Assembly: GCA_002914845.1 (NCBI GenBank)
Contig: JXTC01000061.1
Location: forward strand, 755,691 to 819,690
Source: Trema orientale
Taxonomy: Eukaryota; Streptophyta; Magnoliopsida; Rosales; Cannabaceae
Length of the DNA: 64,000 bases
Reading direction: 5' to 3'
Each line of letters starts with the position of its first letter. Within the stretch, counting starts at the first letter, position 1. The position numbers were made by a program, and so were the translations under genes. Shown in pieces: positions 23,601 through 35,834 of this stretch. Below the pieces are notes generated by a model. It saw only the letters and a program-made list of their open reading frames with translations. It ran no database searches and was not told where the DNA came from.

Positions 23601-26600
23601 TACAATTATTTTCATTACAGATTATTAAACACTCCCTTAGTTTTAGGCTCCTAGCATTATTGCGTAGACGTTTTTGGGATTTTTATTTAAGTTGGGCTTA
23701 ATTTGATCTGTTACTTTATTCACATATTTAGCAGTTCATGGCATGTTGAGCTGTAGAAGATGTGCATAATCTTGCCTCAGAAATTTCCATTAGATGTCTA
23801 TGGTAAAATGTTTTCTTGCTACGTCACTCTTCGTGATAATGCATCAGATTGGCATCTCTATAGTGTAGATTTTGCACTATAGAGAAATGATGGTGCCATT
23901 CTTTGTTAAATGCAATGTAATTCCTCTTGAAGATTCAGTTTGACATTATGTTGTTTGGAGTGCTTCCACTTCGATGAACAATCATATCTTACTTGACATT
24001 TTTTGCTGTCTCGTATGCAGGCTGCTAATATTGATGCTGAAGCTTCTGGAATAAATGATGGTGAATACCAATTGACAAAGCATGAGTTTTCCAGTTTAGG
24101 GCCTGGGAAATATAGTGGTAAACTTGACCTATGTTATCTACTTGCCTCTGTTTATTGTTTTCTGTATGCAGTGGAGAAAAGAAACTCTCAGTTTTTATTG
24201 ATAAAGATTTTGCTAAAGCCTATTTTAATTATGAAATTACTTTCCATGACTTATATTATACATATTTTGGTTCTTAGAATGCAGCACAACTGAGTCATCT
24301 GATGATATTGAGAAACAAGAGCTTGAAGAAGCGTCTGACGAGGATGAAACATCCTTTTATGACTCAATGGAGTATTTTACTGAACCAACCACTGGTTGTG
24401 GGACTTTGAGTGGAGTTGTAAATAACATGGATAAGCGCAGGAAACCTGAATGTCAATTTGGTGATTTGGAGAAAATGCAGAGTCGGAACGAGGTTTTGGA
24501 TTTTGGATACCCGCATGTTGAAAGGCGAAAAAAGCTTCCTGATCCACTGGAGAAAGAGAAAGGAGTCAGTCTATGGTCGATGATCAAAGACAATGTGGGA
24601 AAGGATCTCACACGAGTTTGTCTTCCTGTTTACTTTAACGAGCCAATATCATCCCTTCAGAAATGTTGCGAAGACATGGAGTACTCTTATCTTTTGGATC
24701 GAGCATATGAATACGGAAGGGAGGTATGATTTGTGCTGGTTTATCTTGGTGTAATATATGTGTTTCTCTTGGTTAGCATGTTGTTTTAATGACTTGGTTT
24801 CACAGACTTCCACATAGTTGGGGGAAATTACTGGATATGTACATGTTAATGGATTGTTTTACGAATTGGAAGATTTATTTCATCATTGGCATGTGCAGTG
24901 CATCAAAGAAAGAATAAACTATTTGTAGGATCTTTTGAATTTGAACGTCTTACATGTGCTCGTGTTATGTTGTCAGGGGAACAGCCTCCTAAGGGCTCTG
25001 AATGTGGCTTCATTTGCAGTGTCCGCATATGCTTCGTCTGAAGGTCGGCACTGCAAGCCCTTCAATCCATTGTTAGGGGAAACATATGAAGCTGACTTTC
25101 CCGAGAAAGGAATTCGTTTCTTCTCTGAGAAGGTAATCTGCTATGTACTTTAACTACATACGGTTCGATAATGGTTGACTAATGAATTTCAGATTTAGAT
25201 AAGGTTTCAATATTAGCTTTCTAAGACACCGTATTGGGATATAATCTCTTGGCGGGAATTTTCTCAACAAGAAAGACGATGCATCTTGAATTAACTATAA
25301 TACCGGATGGTTTCAATCTTCCTTCTAAAGTTTCCAACTAATATTTCTTTCACTATGAAACAGGTCAGTCACCACCCAACTCTCATAGCCTGCCACTGTG
25401 AAGGTAGAGGTTGGAAATTCTGGGGTGACAGCAATCTCCGCACAAAATTTTGGGGGCGATCAATTCAGCTGGACCCCGTTGGAGTTCTGACCGTTGAATT
25501 TGATGATGGTGAAGTTTTTCAGTGGAGCAAGGTGCATATTTGCTGAGTGAATGTGTTTTGCCTGGATCTTGAATGCTATATAGCTTTATCTCTGTTTCTC
25601 TTTTTTATGGCCAATTTCTTACATATTAAGGTACAATCATGATTTTTAATAGGTCACGACAACTATTTATAACCTGATCCTCGGCAAAGTGTATTGTGAT
25701 CATCATGGGATCATGCACCTCTGTGGTAATCGTCAATATTCATGTAAGCTGAAGTTTAAAGAGCAGTCAATTCTTGACCGAAATCCTCACCAGGTTAGTA
25801 GTGCACTTTCAATGAGTTGCAAATTTTACTTCAGTTGCTTGAAGCCTGTATTTTAAGAGAACCTTTCAACCTTCTTTGTTCTGTGTACTGCTTAGACTTT
25901 ACGTCTATAGGGTTATGATTTCTGTCACTAAGGATGCAACCTAGTGCTTCTCCAACATACTTACCAGATTCATCTAATAACGTAATTTGCAGGTTAATGG
26001 ATTTGTTGAAGATGTTACGGGGAAAAAGGTTGCTACATTGTTTGGGAAGTGGGATGATAGCATGTATTATGTTAATGGTGATAGGGGCAACAATCCAAAG
26101 GATTGCACTTCCTCGTCTGATGCATCCTTATTGTGGAAAAGGACTAAGCCACCTGTTAATCTCACTCGGTACAACTTAACTTCATTCGCAATCACATTGA
26201 ACGAGCTAACATCTGGGTTGCAGGTAGACATGATATATTAGACAAATTCTTTCAGGTGCATTTTCATCTTCCTCTTATGCATCTCTAATTGTTTTTTATA
26301 GCTTTGTCTGATCCCGGGTATTTGATCACGGATTAAGGAGAAGCTCCCACCTACGGATTCCAGGCTTAGACCGGACCAACGGCATTTGGAGAATGGAGAA
26401 TACGAGAAGGCAAATGCAGAGAAGCAACGATTAGAAAAAAGGCAAAGAATGGTATGTCTTGCTGTTCTCTCTGTATTTCCTTTTTGACACACAATGTTGT
26501 TAACACATGTAATTAGCTGCAAATGGCCAATGACTGAATGTTTCTTACTGTGACCTTGACGAGGCAAACACTGTATAAATCCATATTTGTCCTTGGCATA

Positions 26601-27009
26601 AGAAAGTGTTAGTTATCTCCTCTGTAGAATGTACATGATAACTATACACTTCACAAGGGGGATCAACGTCATGGTGTTTTTAGAATTATATGGCTGAAAG
26701 ATAACTAGATTGCAAATTCTAATGAACTTGAAGCTTTCCACAGTTTTTAGAAGTTTCCATTTCGTAACACAAAACTGAAGAAATGAATTATGTTTAGTTG
26801 ACAAGCTCTGACGGTATCTCATCATGCAGTCACGGAAATTACAAGAAAATGGGTGGAAACCGAGATGGTTCAATAGAGAAGGTGAAAGTGGACCTTTTCG
26901 CTACATTGGTGGCTATTGGGAGGCACGCGAGCAGGGAAGATGGGATGAATGTCCCAACATATTTGGTGAATTCAGTGAAGGCCTTGCTGAGCCCTTAGAA
27001 GGGTCATGA
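20611..27009 (+). CDS. ORP2A: Oxysterol-binding protein-related protein, ORP2A-like (10 exons, 769 aa)
   Basis: Lipid-transfer protein of the OSBP/ORP family, expected at ER contact sites. The coding exons join in frame with GT-AG borders: 20611-21027, 22923-23282, 24021-24117, 24278-24723, 24977-25132, 25364-25531, 25653-25793, 25993-26223, 26338-26451, 26830-27009 (2310 nt). Residues about 57-183 form a PH domain ([20 protein letters not shown]; ends [12 protein letters not shown]). A coiled-coil-like segment follows (about 200-262). An acidic tract with the FFAT-like heptad SFYDSME lies at about 317-323. The lipid-binding domain runs from about 400 to the end, with the signature EKVSHHPT at 491-498 and [20 protein letters not shown] upstream of it. 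Three in-frame ATGs (20611, 20617, 20626) are possible starts; the first is used. It is close in sequence to what I recall of Arabidopsis ORP2A (about 720 residues), with a longer N-terminus. All family landmarks are intact. Confidence 0.95.
24352..24372 (+). other. Candidate FFAT motif coding segment (VAP27 binding) in ORP exon 4
   Basis: The seven codons encode SFYDSME, directly after the acidic run DEDET. The FFAT consensus is EFFDAxE with an acidic lead-in. Here positions 2 (Phe), 4 (Asp) and 7 (Glu) match, and positions 3 (Tyr) and 5 (Ser) are tolerated substitutions. In known ORPs such motifs bind ER-resident VAP proteins. Binding here is inferred. Confidence 0.6.
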
Positions 27010-27589
27010 TTCAGGTTCATATCTTTTTCTCCCACAAGCTTTATTGAAACCTTTAACTTGGCTTATCTATTGCTTTCATTAAATTTCTTTAGCCAATCTT
27101 GTTTTAAGGTGTTAATTACTTGCTGAATTGCGATTACGTCTTGAGTGTTGGTCAAATGAAGCTTGCTTCATATGATAATGCAGGCTTCATTGGTAGATAA
27201 AATAAGATGCTTTCAGAATTATTGTGGAGAAAGCTCTACAGATAATAGTCCCCTTACTGAATCGGTCCTTCCGATCCGAGAGTTTGGATGAATGCAGCTG
27301 ACGAAACTGACCTCTATGGGAATTTAAAGAAGGATTCATGCTATTCTGACTATAAGTTGATTGTTAGATTATAGTCTAATATATCCTTGTAACTCCAAAG
27401 ATGGTTAGATTATAGTCTTAACATATCCTTATAGCGCCTTCAGTGTCAGCTGTATGAGTGTTAGCTTATGGAATGTAATTCTCGCCCTTTCGGTTGTTTT
27501 TTTTTGGTAATTTTTTTCCTTAATCTGTGCTGGTCCTTAGGCTGGGCATTGATTTAGTTACACATTTATTTGTATTTTATCTTTCTCGG

Positions 27590-27595
27590 AATAAA
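27590..27595 (+). terminator. Probable poly(A) signal AATAAA of the ORP gene
   Basis: A canonical AATAAA lies about 580 bases after the ORP stop codon, downstream of a T-rich stretch. Earlier weaker signals are possible. A 40-bp direct repeat containing 'gttagattatagtct' (27363 and 27403) lies within the presumed 3' UTR. Confidence 0.4.
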
Positions 27596-28929
27596 AGAAG
27601 AAATATGTATCGATAACATCATTCAATCTTGTAATTTTTCAGGTCAATGATTAATTATCGCTTGAACAATTACGTGTCAAAAAATTTACGTGGTCATGAA
27701 CTTATGAAGTGGCATCAGTCACTGGGCAAATGAATGGATCTAGGAGTTTTATGAGTGGAAAAACTTACCACTTTTAAAAGTAATATTTTTAAAATTGTCA
27801 TCAATTTTATAGCCGGTGATCATAATTTTCGTGACCATAGTCCTGAAAATATTTTCACGGTCACAGAAATTCTGACTTTTTGGTCATTATGGTACTATAA
27901 AGGGCTTCTTACGAAACATTGAGCCCAAAGTCTGAGAAATTGAAAAGTCCGGATAGGCTACACATAGGACTGGTAATTTTCTATACTGGTAATTTTCTAT
28001 ACGATACTTAGATATGAATTGAAAATGACATGAAATAAATAGATCTGAGTGACACATTTAAATTTGGAAAAATGACATTTCAGCATTTTAAAAATTATTT
28101 TCGGAAATAAGATGCCTTATGTTTCGCTTAATACTATACAACGTTGTATATTTTTTTTTTTTTTTTTTTTTAAGATTAGTACCTGCTTCGTCTTCAATGT
28201 TGAAGTTCTTCTCAGACTTAGTTCAGGGAGATATAAACAAAGGGACGCTTGGGAAATATGATTTTTTTTTTTTTTTTTCAATTAGAGAGCTTGGGAAGTT
28301 CTTTGAAAAATTATGAAGAAGAAGACAAATAAAGGTTGTCGATTGATCGGCGAGAGCTGAGAGGATGGGTCGGTCAATTAAAACAGTTGAATTGCCGACG
28401 GAAGCGGCATTCGATCAATGGTGTGGCTTTAAAATTTCAGATTTAGGATAACTACTTTTACATAAATTTTAAATTATTGAGGATTCAGATAATTTTTACT
28501 CATCTTGCTTTTTTGTGAAGATCCTTTGGAACTAAAAACAGTATAGTTTTGCACTTAATTTGATCTCTAGTATTATTTAGGAAGTTGATACATTGGGTTG
28601 TGTTGAACAGTTAGAGTTTTGAGAATGTAGAGTAGCTGTCAATGAATTTTATGGATTTTTTTTTTGTTTTCTTTTTGTTTTTTTTAATGTTAAGGCCTTT
28701 TTTTTTTTTTTTAATTTCAATTCACCGTCAAACTTAAGTTTAAGGGGAATTTCTATATAAACAAATAGTTATATTTAGGAGTTATTTATTTGTTTATACT
28801 GGTTTGCTTTTCTTATAAATCTTATATTATATTTGAAGTCAATTTCAGTCTAATGGAATTAGCAGTGTTGCCTATTGTTAGTGCTTTCATGATAGTTTGG
28901 AACTTTTGATAACAAGGCAATAGAGTTAC
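27596..28929. other. Intergenic, nothing recognised
   Basis: AT-rich sequence with long T-runs at about 28150, 28263 and 28700, and an 18-bp tandem duplication 'actggtaattttctata' near 27969-28003. No gene, RNA gene or bounded element was found. Confidence 0.35.
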
Positions 28930-28935
28930 AAGGCA

Positions 28936-29285
28936 ATGGTTTCCTGTGATTTACTTAGCTACAAGACATTCTGCTAAAGGAAACCACAATGATTCCCAGG
29001 ATACCTTCATGGTTTACTGTGATTTACTTAACTATATGGCATTTTGCAAAAAGGAAACAACGATGGTTTCCAGGAAACCTTTGTGGTTTCCTGTGATTTA
29101 TTTAACTATAGGGCATTCTGCAAAAAGAAAACTACAATGGTTTCCAAGAAATGTTCATAGTTTCCTGTGATTTACTTACGTACAGGACATTCTGCCAAAG
29201 GAAACCAAACTAGTTTCCAAGAAATGGTTTTCTATTTACGTACAAGACATTCTGCTAATAAGAAACCTTTGCGGTTTCCTATAAA
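28936..29285. repeat. Tandem repeat, 73-74 bp period, about 4.5 units
   Basis: Units carrying 'tcctgtgatttactta', 'acattctgc' and 'aggaaac' recur with the GATTTA phrase at 28948, 29021, 29095 and 29169, followed by a shorter fifth unit. Spacing is 73, 74 and 74. Each unit also holds AGGAAACC/GGTTTCCT in inverted pairs, so transcripts could fold. The period is not a multiple of three, so the open frames here are not conserved coding. Confidence 0.85.
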
Positions 29286-29449
29286 AAAAGATGGCTTATT
29301 TGCTAAAATGCCACTATGTTTTATAGGTCCCAAAGTATTTAGAATAATGCCCTAAAAATATTGTACAAAATTTTTATTATTTTTGAAAGATCATAAATTT
29401 GATAATATTTTTTGAAAAATAGGTATAAGTGTCTAAAACCCTTTAATTT

Positions 29450-29914
29450 TCGTGTGAGTTTTGGGTTGATAAATGTAACACGATTAATAAACAGTTAGGT
29501 TTCAGGTCAACTTGCTTATCCAAAAAGTAATTTGTGCAACACTTTTAATTAAATGGTTTATTTTCGTGTTAACATGATATAACACATATATATCACATTT
29601 AGGAATATTTTAATATTTTAAATATAATTTTAAGCAATTATAAACATTTTTATATGTGTTTAATTGAATTAATTAGTGTCTAATCCTGTTAAAATTGATT
29701 AATTGTGTCAAATAGGTCATAAATAAGTCCATGACACATTTACCATATAGGTTACACGTGTCGTGTTGTGTTACACATTTATTAATCGTGTCGTATTCGA
29801 GTTTAGGTTTTTAACAATTTTATTAATCACGTCATATTCGGATTGAAGTATTATCATATCGTATCATAACTGTGTTGACCTGAATACGACAAAATATCAT
29901 GAATTGCCAGCCCT
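29450..29914. mobile_element. Decayed hAT-like element (GAATTGCCA..CCCTA end)
   Basis: The right end 'acctgaatacgac...gaattgccagccct' resembles the right end of the hAT-type element at 51500-52105 (GAATTGCCACCCTTA). Both share 'cgtgtcgt' and 'gttacac' phrases in the subterminal zone. The left end has decayed and no target duplication is visible. Non-coding. Confidence 0.5.
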
Positions 29915-29916
29915 AT

Positions 29917-30285
29917 CTGAATATTTTAAAAAATCCAAGATTTATTTAGAAATATATCATTTTTAAAAAATAAATTAGAAACATAACACTTTTAAACAAT
30001 AGTTAGAAAAATACCACTTTTTTCCTTCAAAATGGGTACCTTTCAAAAGTACTCGAGGTAACCAATCGAGTTATTTGGGAAAACTAATAGAATTAGTTGA
30101 GAAAACCAGACTCATTACCTCAAGTAACTTGTCAGGTTATTTCATATACCTTATCAATTTGTGATATCAATTTGTGAAAAGTAGTAATTTTCTAAATAAA
30201 TTTGTAATTTTTAGACAATTTTAAAATCCTTGATATTTCTTTTTTTTTTTTTGAAATTTACATGTAAAATTAAAATTTTCCTACT
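29917..30285. mobile_element. Dispersed element, family F2, copy C
   Basis: It matches copies A, B and D in order: 'aaaaatcc..gattta.ttagaaatatatca', 'ctcgaggtaaccaatcgag', 'gttaccttatcaatt' type words, and a closing AT-rich end. Ends are less clear than in copy A. Non-coding. Confidence 0.55.
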
Positions 30286-31559
30286 AGCAATGTTATTTAA
30301 AAAAGTTTTAGACAGAAATACCTAAGAAATAAAAAATAATACCCAAAATAAAACCCGAAGAAAAAGTATAACTTTTGTACGACCTAAGAGAAGTAATTTT
30401 CTAAGATCTAGATAGTATAAAACGGGGTGTCGTTTTTTTCTCAATAAGACGATCGTTTTTTAAAACGTTTATTTCCAAAAAGAAGCCACAGAAAGTGTGA
30501 ACAGAAAGGCTTTTGCCCAGTGGTTAGCACATCTCTATTTGACGTCCATGTCTTCTTTTTTTTTTGTTTTTTCGTGCTTTCATATTTCTTTTTCTTTTTT
30601 CTCATTTTCTTTCTTTCACTTTTCTCCTTATTGTTTTATCTAATATAAAAATAAATTTAGTCAGTATGAAAAATGAACTATTTTGTTAAAAAAAATTAAG
30701 TTCACTATCAGTTAATACGTACATTATAAACAAAGTTAGTATAAAAATTGACATATTTTGTGCCTAAATCGGATTTAATATATTAGTTGATATACGCATT
30801 GCATGTAATATCATACAATATTAGATAAAATATTAATTTGGTCAATTCTTTACTATTTTTGTTTTTTGTTCCCTATAATTTGATCCCTTATATTGGAATT
30901 TTGATCACTATTGAACTGAATAAAATTTCTTGAAGAAAATGCCATAAATCTCCCACATGTGTTCTAGCACAATATTAGTTTAAAGGTTGTATTTTTTAGG
31001 AATGCAATATGTGTCCCTTTAGTGTGCCAAATTGAATCAAAATTATATCTAATGTTAGATTTGGCCAAATATGTTATAAAATGCAGTAATACTTGTAGTC
31101 AAGATGAATCAAATATTAAACTACTTTCTTAATTCTATAACCGAAGATTTTTTTTTAAGAGATTTCTATTGATTTTTTAAAAATAAATTTTAGAAATTCA
31201 CATTTAAGACGTTTGGTTTATAGGTTTAATGGATAATTTGACTATTTGACTAAGGGCATTTTGACCATTTTTTATCTAAAAATGACAAAAAATTATTGTG
31301 AATTATATTTGTGAAAAGGAATAATTTCAACCCGATTATTTATTTAATGACTATAGAGCTTCAGAAATAGACATATCTAGAAACATTATGTCAAAACTCA
31401 AAACTAATATTTTGCTAAAGCATATAATAGTCCCCCCCCTTTTTTTTTTTATATTTTTTGAGCTTTAGCACTGTTGAGACATCACGGAAAATTTGAGACT
31501 TTCTGCACTTCTTTTCTTTACTAAATGTTAAGAGACCCAATAATTAGTGTGTGTAGTAA
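30286..31559. other. Intergenic, AT-rich; possible truncated tRNA-like SINE head
   Basis: No gene found. At about 30510-30530 'gcccagtggttagcac' resembles the A-box of a tRNA or tRNA-derived SINE, but no B-box follows at the right distance, so no RNA gene is called. The rest is low-complexity AT sequence. Confidence 0.35.
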
Positions 31560-31562
31560 AAA

Positions 31563-31905
31563 AAAAAAAACATTTAGTGACAAATTTTTTAGTCAGAATA
31601 AATTTTTTTTTTGACTAAAAGTGATATTTAGTTACAGCAAATAATTTCTTACTATTAAAAATTGACATTTAGTTATAAGTTGTCATTAATGTATTTTTAG
31701 TCATAATTTTTGTTTATAATAATGAAATTTGTTGTAATTAAAAGTAAATTTAGTCACAATAAATTGTTATTTTTGTGATTAAACAACAGAGTTTTTAGTC
31801 ATGATATAAAAATAATAACATTTTTTTGGTTATGAATTTTCACGTTTAGTCACAATTTTTTATTATCACTAAAAGTAAAAGTAAGATTTTTTTTGTAGCG
31901 GTATA
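31563..31905. mobile_element. Possible decayed CACTA-type remnant with TTTAGTCACAA-type repeats
   Basis: The block contains many copies, on both strands, of the word TTTAGT(C/G)A(C/T)AA, and its right edge reads TTTTTTGTAGCGGT. The latter resembles a degraded CACTA terminus (…TTCTTGTAGTG). Repeated subterminal words in both orientations are characteristic of CACTA elements. No intact left terminus or 3-bp target duplication was identified. Confidence 0.4.
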
Positions 31906-32409
31906 TGTAGATATATGGGTGGGAAATATAACTAAAAACTTTGTTTAAAAAGAGACCAGAAAGAAGACCGAAAAATTCTATTGAAAGGTTGTGTAGCAAC
32001 TATAAGCCGAAGGAAAGAGAAAAGGAAACAAAACGGTTATGAGAAGAAATACTAATATAAAACTCCGTTTCATGCTTTGGCAAGTTATAATTAATGATTT
32101 GTCATGAAGGGTGAGCACTAGACCCACGTGGATGGTTTTCCTAGTCCCTTTTGGACATGAAAAAGTAGGAAAAACACAAAATTGGTATATGGGTAGGCCA
32201 TATATATTATGATAATATTAATGAAAGGATTCATGTATGTGGTTTGATTCAACGCTAATTGGAAAGTGGTTATCATCATGAAAATCCTAGTAGTCCTCGC
32301 AGATAACATTTGGGATTTGGTGATTTGTGCTTCGATACAAATTTTTGCACCTTTTTGACAACCAAGGAAGATTGAGTAGATCGCCCTAGAAATATAAGTT
32401 GAAAGTAAA

Positions 32410-34005
32410 GAGAAATTAGGTAAAATATGCATCATAATAGGTATATTTTGGTCCGTATGCTTCCCCAAATAAAAGTTTGTAAAATATGCATACATCACGT
32501 GAAAAGTCATGTTTACCCCTAATCAATTATGTCTCTCTTCTCTTTAATCAAGCCGAAATCTCTTATCCTCTATGCCGTCAAACTCGTTTTCATATCTGAA
32601 AAAAGGAGAAAAAATAATTTGAGAAGAAAATCTTGTTTTCATCTCTCATATTACCGTCAAACTCATCATTTTCCTCTATTCTCTCTTCATTCTTCTCCAA
32701 TTTGTTCTGGGTATAGTTTGAAATAACATATTATCAAATTTCGAGACAGGTCATTTATGTGTTAAAAAATCATTTTTAGGTTAATTTTTATAAGTTTTAA
32801 CAAAAAATAGCGAACATTTTCGATGCTTTTCGATGATTTTTCGATTATATTATATTCTCAGTAAAATTTCGATGAAAATGGTATTTTTGATAAATTTCGA
32901 TGCAATTTCGATGAATTTTCGATGCATTTTCGATGCATTTTCGATGATATTTCAATGAAAATGGTATTCTCAATAAAATTTCGATGAAAATAGTATTTTT
33001 GATAAATTTCGATGAATTTTCGATGCATTTTCGATGATATTTCGACAAAAATGGTATTCTCAGTAATATTTTAATAAAGTGGTATTTTTGATAATTTTCG
33101 ATGCAATTTCGATGCATTTTCGATGATATTTCGACGAAAGTGGTATTTTACATAATATTTGACAGAATTTCGATATAATTTCGATGATATGATATTTTCG
33201 ATAAAATATTATGAAAAATACCACTTTCATCGAAATATCATCGAAAATACATCGAAATTGCATCGAAAATTATCAAAAATGCCACTTTATTGAAATATTA
33301 TTAAGAATACCATTTTCATCAAAATATCGTCGAAAATTCATCGAAAATGCATCGAAAATTCATCGAAATTGCATCGAAATTTATCAAAAATACCATTTTC
33401 ATCGAAATTTTATTGATAATACCATTTTCATCGAAATATCATCGAAAATGCATCGAAAATTCATCGAAATTGCATCGAAATTTATCAAAAATACCATTTT
33501 CATCGAAATTTTATTGAGAATATAATTTTCATCGAAATATAATCGAAAAACCATCGAAAATCATCGAAAATATTCGCGATTTTTTGTTAAAACTCGCAAA
33601 AAATTAACATGAAAATGATTTTTCAATACATAAATGATCTCATAACATCTCGAAATTTGATAATATGTTATTTTAAACTATACCCATAACAAATTGGAGA
33701 AGAATGAGGAGAGAAGAGAGTGAAATGATGAGTTTGACGGCGATATGAGAGATGAAAACGGGATTTTCTTCTCAAATTATTTTTTCTCATTTTTTCAAGA
33801 ATGAAAACGAGTTTTACGGCATGGAGGAGAAGAGATTTCGGCTTGGTTATAGAGAATGACAGACACTCCTTTGAAAGTGAGGCATATTTTCTCTTAGATA
33901 TTAGTAAGGGTATTTTCGTCCGCACACATATTTTTCAAATGTTTTTTAATTTGTGTATACGAGCCAAAATAGGGGTATTAAGGAGCATATTTGGCCTAAT
34001 TTCTC
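32410..34005. mobile_element. Foldback element: two mirrored tandem-array arms, exact 8-bp TSD
   Basis: A 1596-bp inverted repeat with arms 32410-33149 and 33214-34005 around a spacer of about 64 bp. The tips read GAGAAATTAGG and CCTAATTTCTC and are flanked by the identical 8-mer AAAGTAAA (32402-32409 and 34006-34013). From outside in, each arm has about 200 bp diverged terminal sequence, about 250 bp of well-matched unique sequence (for example 'gccgaaatctctt' against 'aagagatttcggc'), then about 330 bp of a short-period array of TTTCGATG/CATCGAAA words mixed with 'ggtatt(t)' words. Open frames here on both strands are by-products of the array. There is no transposase. An 8-bp duplication is usual for hAT elements, but the termini are not typical. 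It ends about 1.8 kb from the 3' end of the NPF6 gene. Confidence 0.88.
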
Positions 34006-34543
34006 AAAGTAAACACCTATTTACATGTTTTCTAATCCCATCCATTTTTCTTTCGATGAATGCACATTTGCCTCGCATGAAAGTAACACATTCTAACTTA
34101 TTCTTTTATATATCTTCTATGATTGACTTTTGTACGTCAAAACTTAATGGCCCTCAGAATTATTGGGGTTGTTGAATTATTGAGACTCAAAAGGTAGATA
34201 TTTTAAAACCCTATCATGTATATGTTTGTACATTATAGATCTTTTATGCGTGTAAAATATTAGGCCCTCTGGCCCCTCACAGGATAAGGACGTTGCTTCC
34301 CAACTTTGGGACAATAAATAACACCTGCCCATGGTTTGCTAAAAAAATTGGTATTTCTTTTTCTATTATTGATGAAAATATATAAATAATTATTGTTCAG
34401 TTACTGTGAAATTACGAAGGATTGGAGTTATTTTTCCATTTTTGAACACATGAGTTACTGTAAAAAATTGACTTTGACACATGCATAAAACATATTGTAT
34501 GTATATACATGCTCATGCTAACTAGTACTGTATATAGTGTTCC

Positions 34544-35104
34544 TGATGCAGCACGCAGAGATGAGAAGTTTTTGCGTGTTACAACTGATCAGAAAATTGA
34601 CGTTTTAAATAGACCAAAAATTCTTTGCAAATGATTTTGTCGACTGAAAAATTCTTCTAGAAATGCAATTTTTTTGGGAAGAATCGGTCGACCGAAAATG
34701 CATTACCGAAAATGCGATTTATACGTTTTTTCAATTATCCATTTTTGCATTTTTTATGTGTTAATTTACATTTTTCCGTATTTTTTTATTATTTCAAATA
34801 GAGTTTCGTGTTTTATTAAGTTTCCGATAAATTGTAAGCCTTAAGGCACTATTGAACAATTTTTTTTTTGAGTTTAATAAAACTATAGAGAGAGTTTCTT
34901 TTTTCTATCTAAATTTCCGGTATTCTTGAGAGAATCAACAATTGTTTGAAGCATTTTTTTTGTTCTGGCATTCGTGAGCGAATCAACAGATTAAAGTAGG
35001 TTGTATTCAATTTTCCTAAAATGGATTTTCTATCTACATAATACTCTAATTTTCAGGATCGGTCATAACTCGCAAAAAACTCCTCCTCTTTGCACGCTGC
35101 ATCA
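34544..35104. mobile_element. Solo-LTR-like unit, TG...CA ends, 5-bp TSD, long inverted tips
   Basis: The 561-bp unit starts TGATGCAGCACGCAGAG and ends GCACGCTGCATCA, flanked by GTTCC on both sides (34539-34543 and 35105-35109). TG...CA ends with a 5-bp duplication are the mark of an LTR-retrotransposon LTR left by recombination. Unusually, the first and last 48 bases are imperfect inverted repeats (about 80 percent), much longer than normal LTR tips. The interior has a paired 'gagcgaatcaaca / gagagaatcaaca' phrase. Non-coding. Confidence 0.7.
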
Positions 35105-35109
35105 GTTCC

Positions 35110-35834
35110 CTAATCTTTTTCTTATTGTTTCTAAAATTTATTTTAACATATATAATATACGAGATCCAAATATCACACTTATAATTGATTTTACAAGAAA
35201 TACAATGCCCGTATGACAATTGAATAGTACTATTTTAACCACGAAAACATGTTGGGGTTTAAATGATATGAATATGTCTAGCAAAATTGCTGGGGTGACA
35301 CATGTTTACAAGTAATTTATTATTTAATCATGAGATTCCAACCAGTAATAATGCTTTAGACTTGCCTGCTAGCCAGGAACAAACCCTTGTTTGGATAAAC
35401 TAGCTGTTACACGCACACTACAATATACTTCCATTAATATTAGCAAATTTTCTTTCTTATTATTATATTTTTAAAGTCAACCTGTTTTTGATTTCGCGTA
35501 TTATTTTGACTAATAGTATATTATATATAGATGTCACGATGGTTAATCAATTAATTATAGGATTAAAAGGAAAACTATGTCGAGTTTCAATGAGTAGTGG
35601 ACTTAATGTCTATGCAAGTTGAAAAGTGGTTTAGTAAAATGGGACAAAATTTGTAACCATTTGATCCTTTCATTCTTTTCCTTCTTTTCTTTTATATATA
35701 ACAGGTTATTACAAACTTATTAAAAACACGTTGTAATACTGAAAAGACGTTAATGATCAGCAGGGAGGTTGATCATGATTTTCTTCCTTCTTCAAAAGAA
35801 AACCCCACTTTTGTAATTTAAGTGCTTATTCTTA
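35110..35834. other. 3' flank of the NPF6 gene
   Basis: AT-rich sequence between the solo-LTR-like unit and the NPF6 stop codon. The part nearest the gene is presumably its 3' UTR (minus strand). No clear poly(A) signal or other feature was identified. Confidence 0.35.

Noticed and set aside
28946-29355. Two overlapping frames of 62-74 codons with repeated 'HSAK' phrases
   Set aside because: Produced by the 73-74 bp tandem array, whose period is not a multiple of three.
32845-33525. Open frames of 67-104 codons with repeated 'IEI/ENxIEI'-type residues
   Set aside because: They are translations of the foldback element's CATCGAAA array, mirrored on both strands, not proteins.
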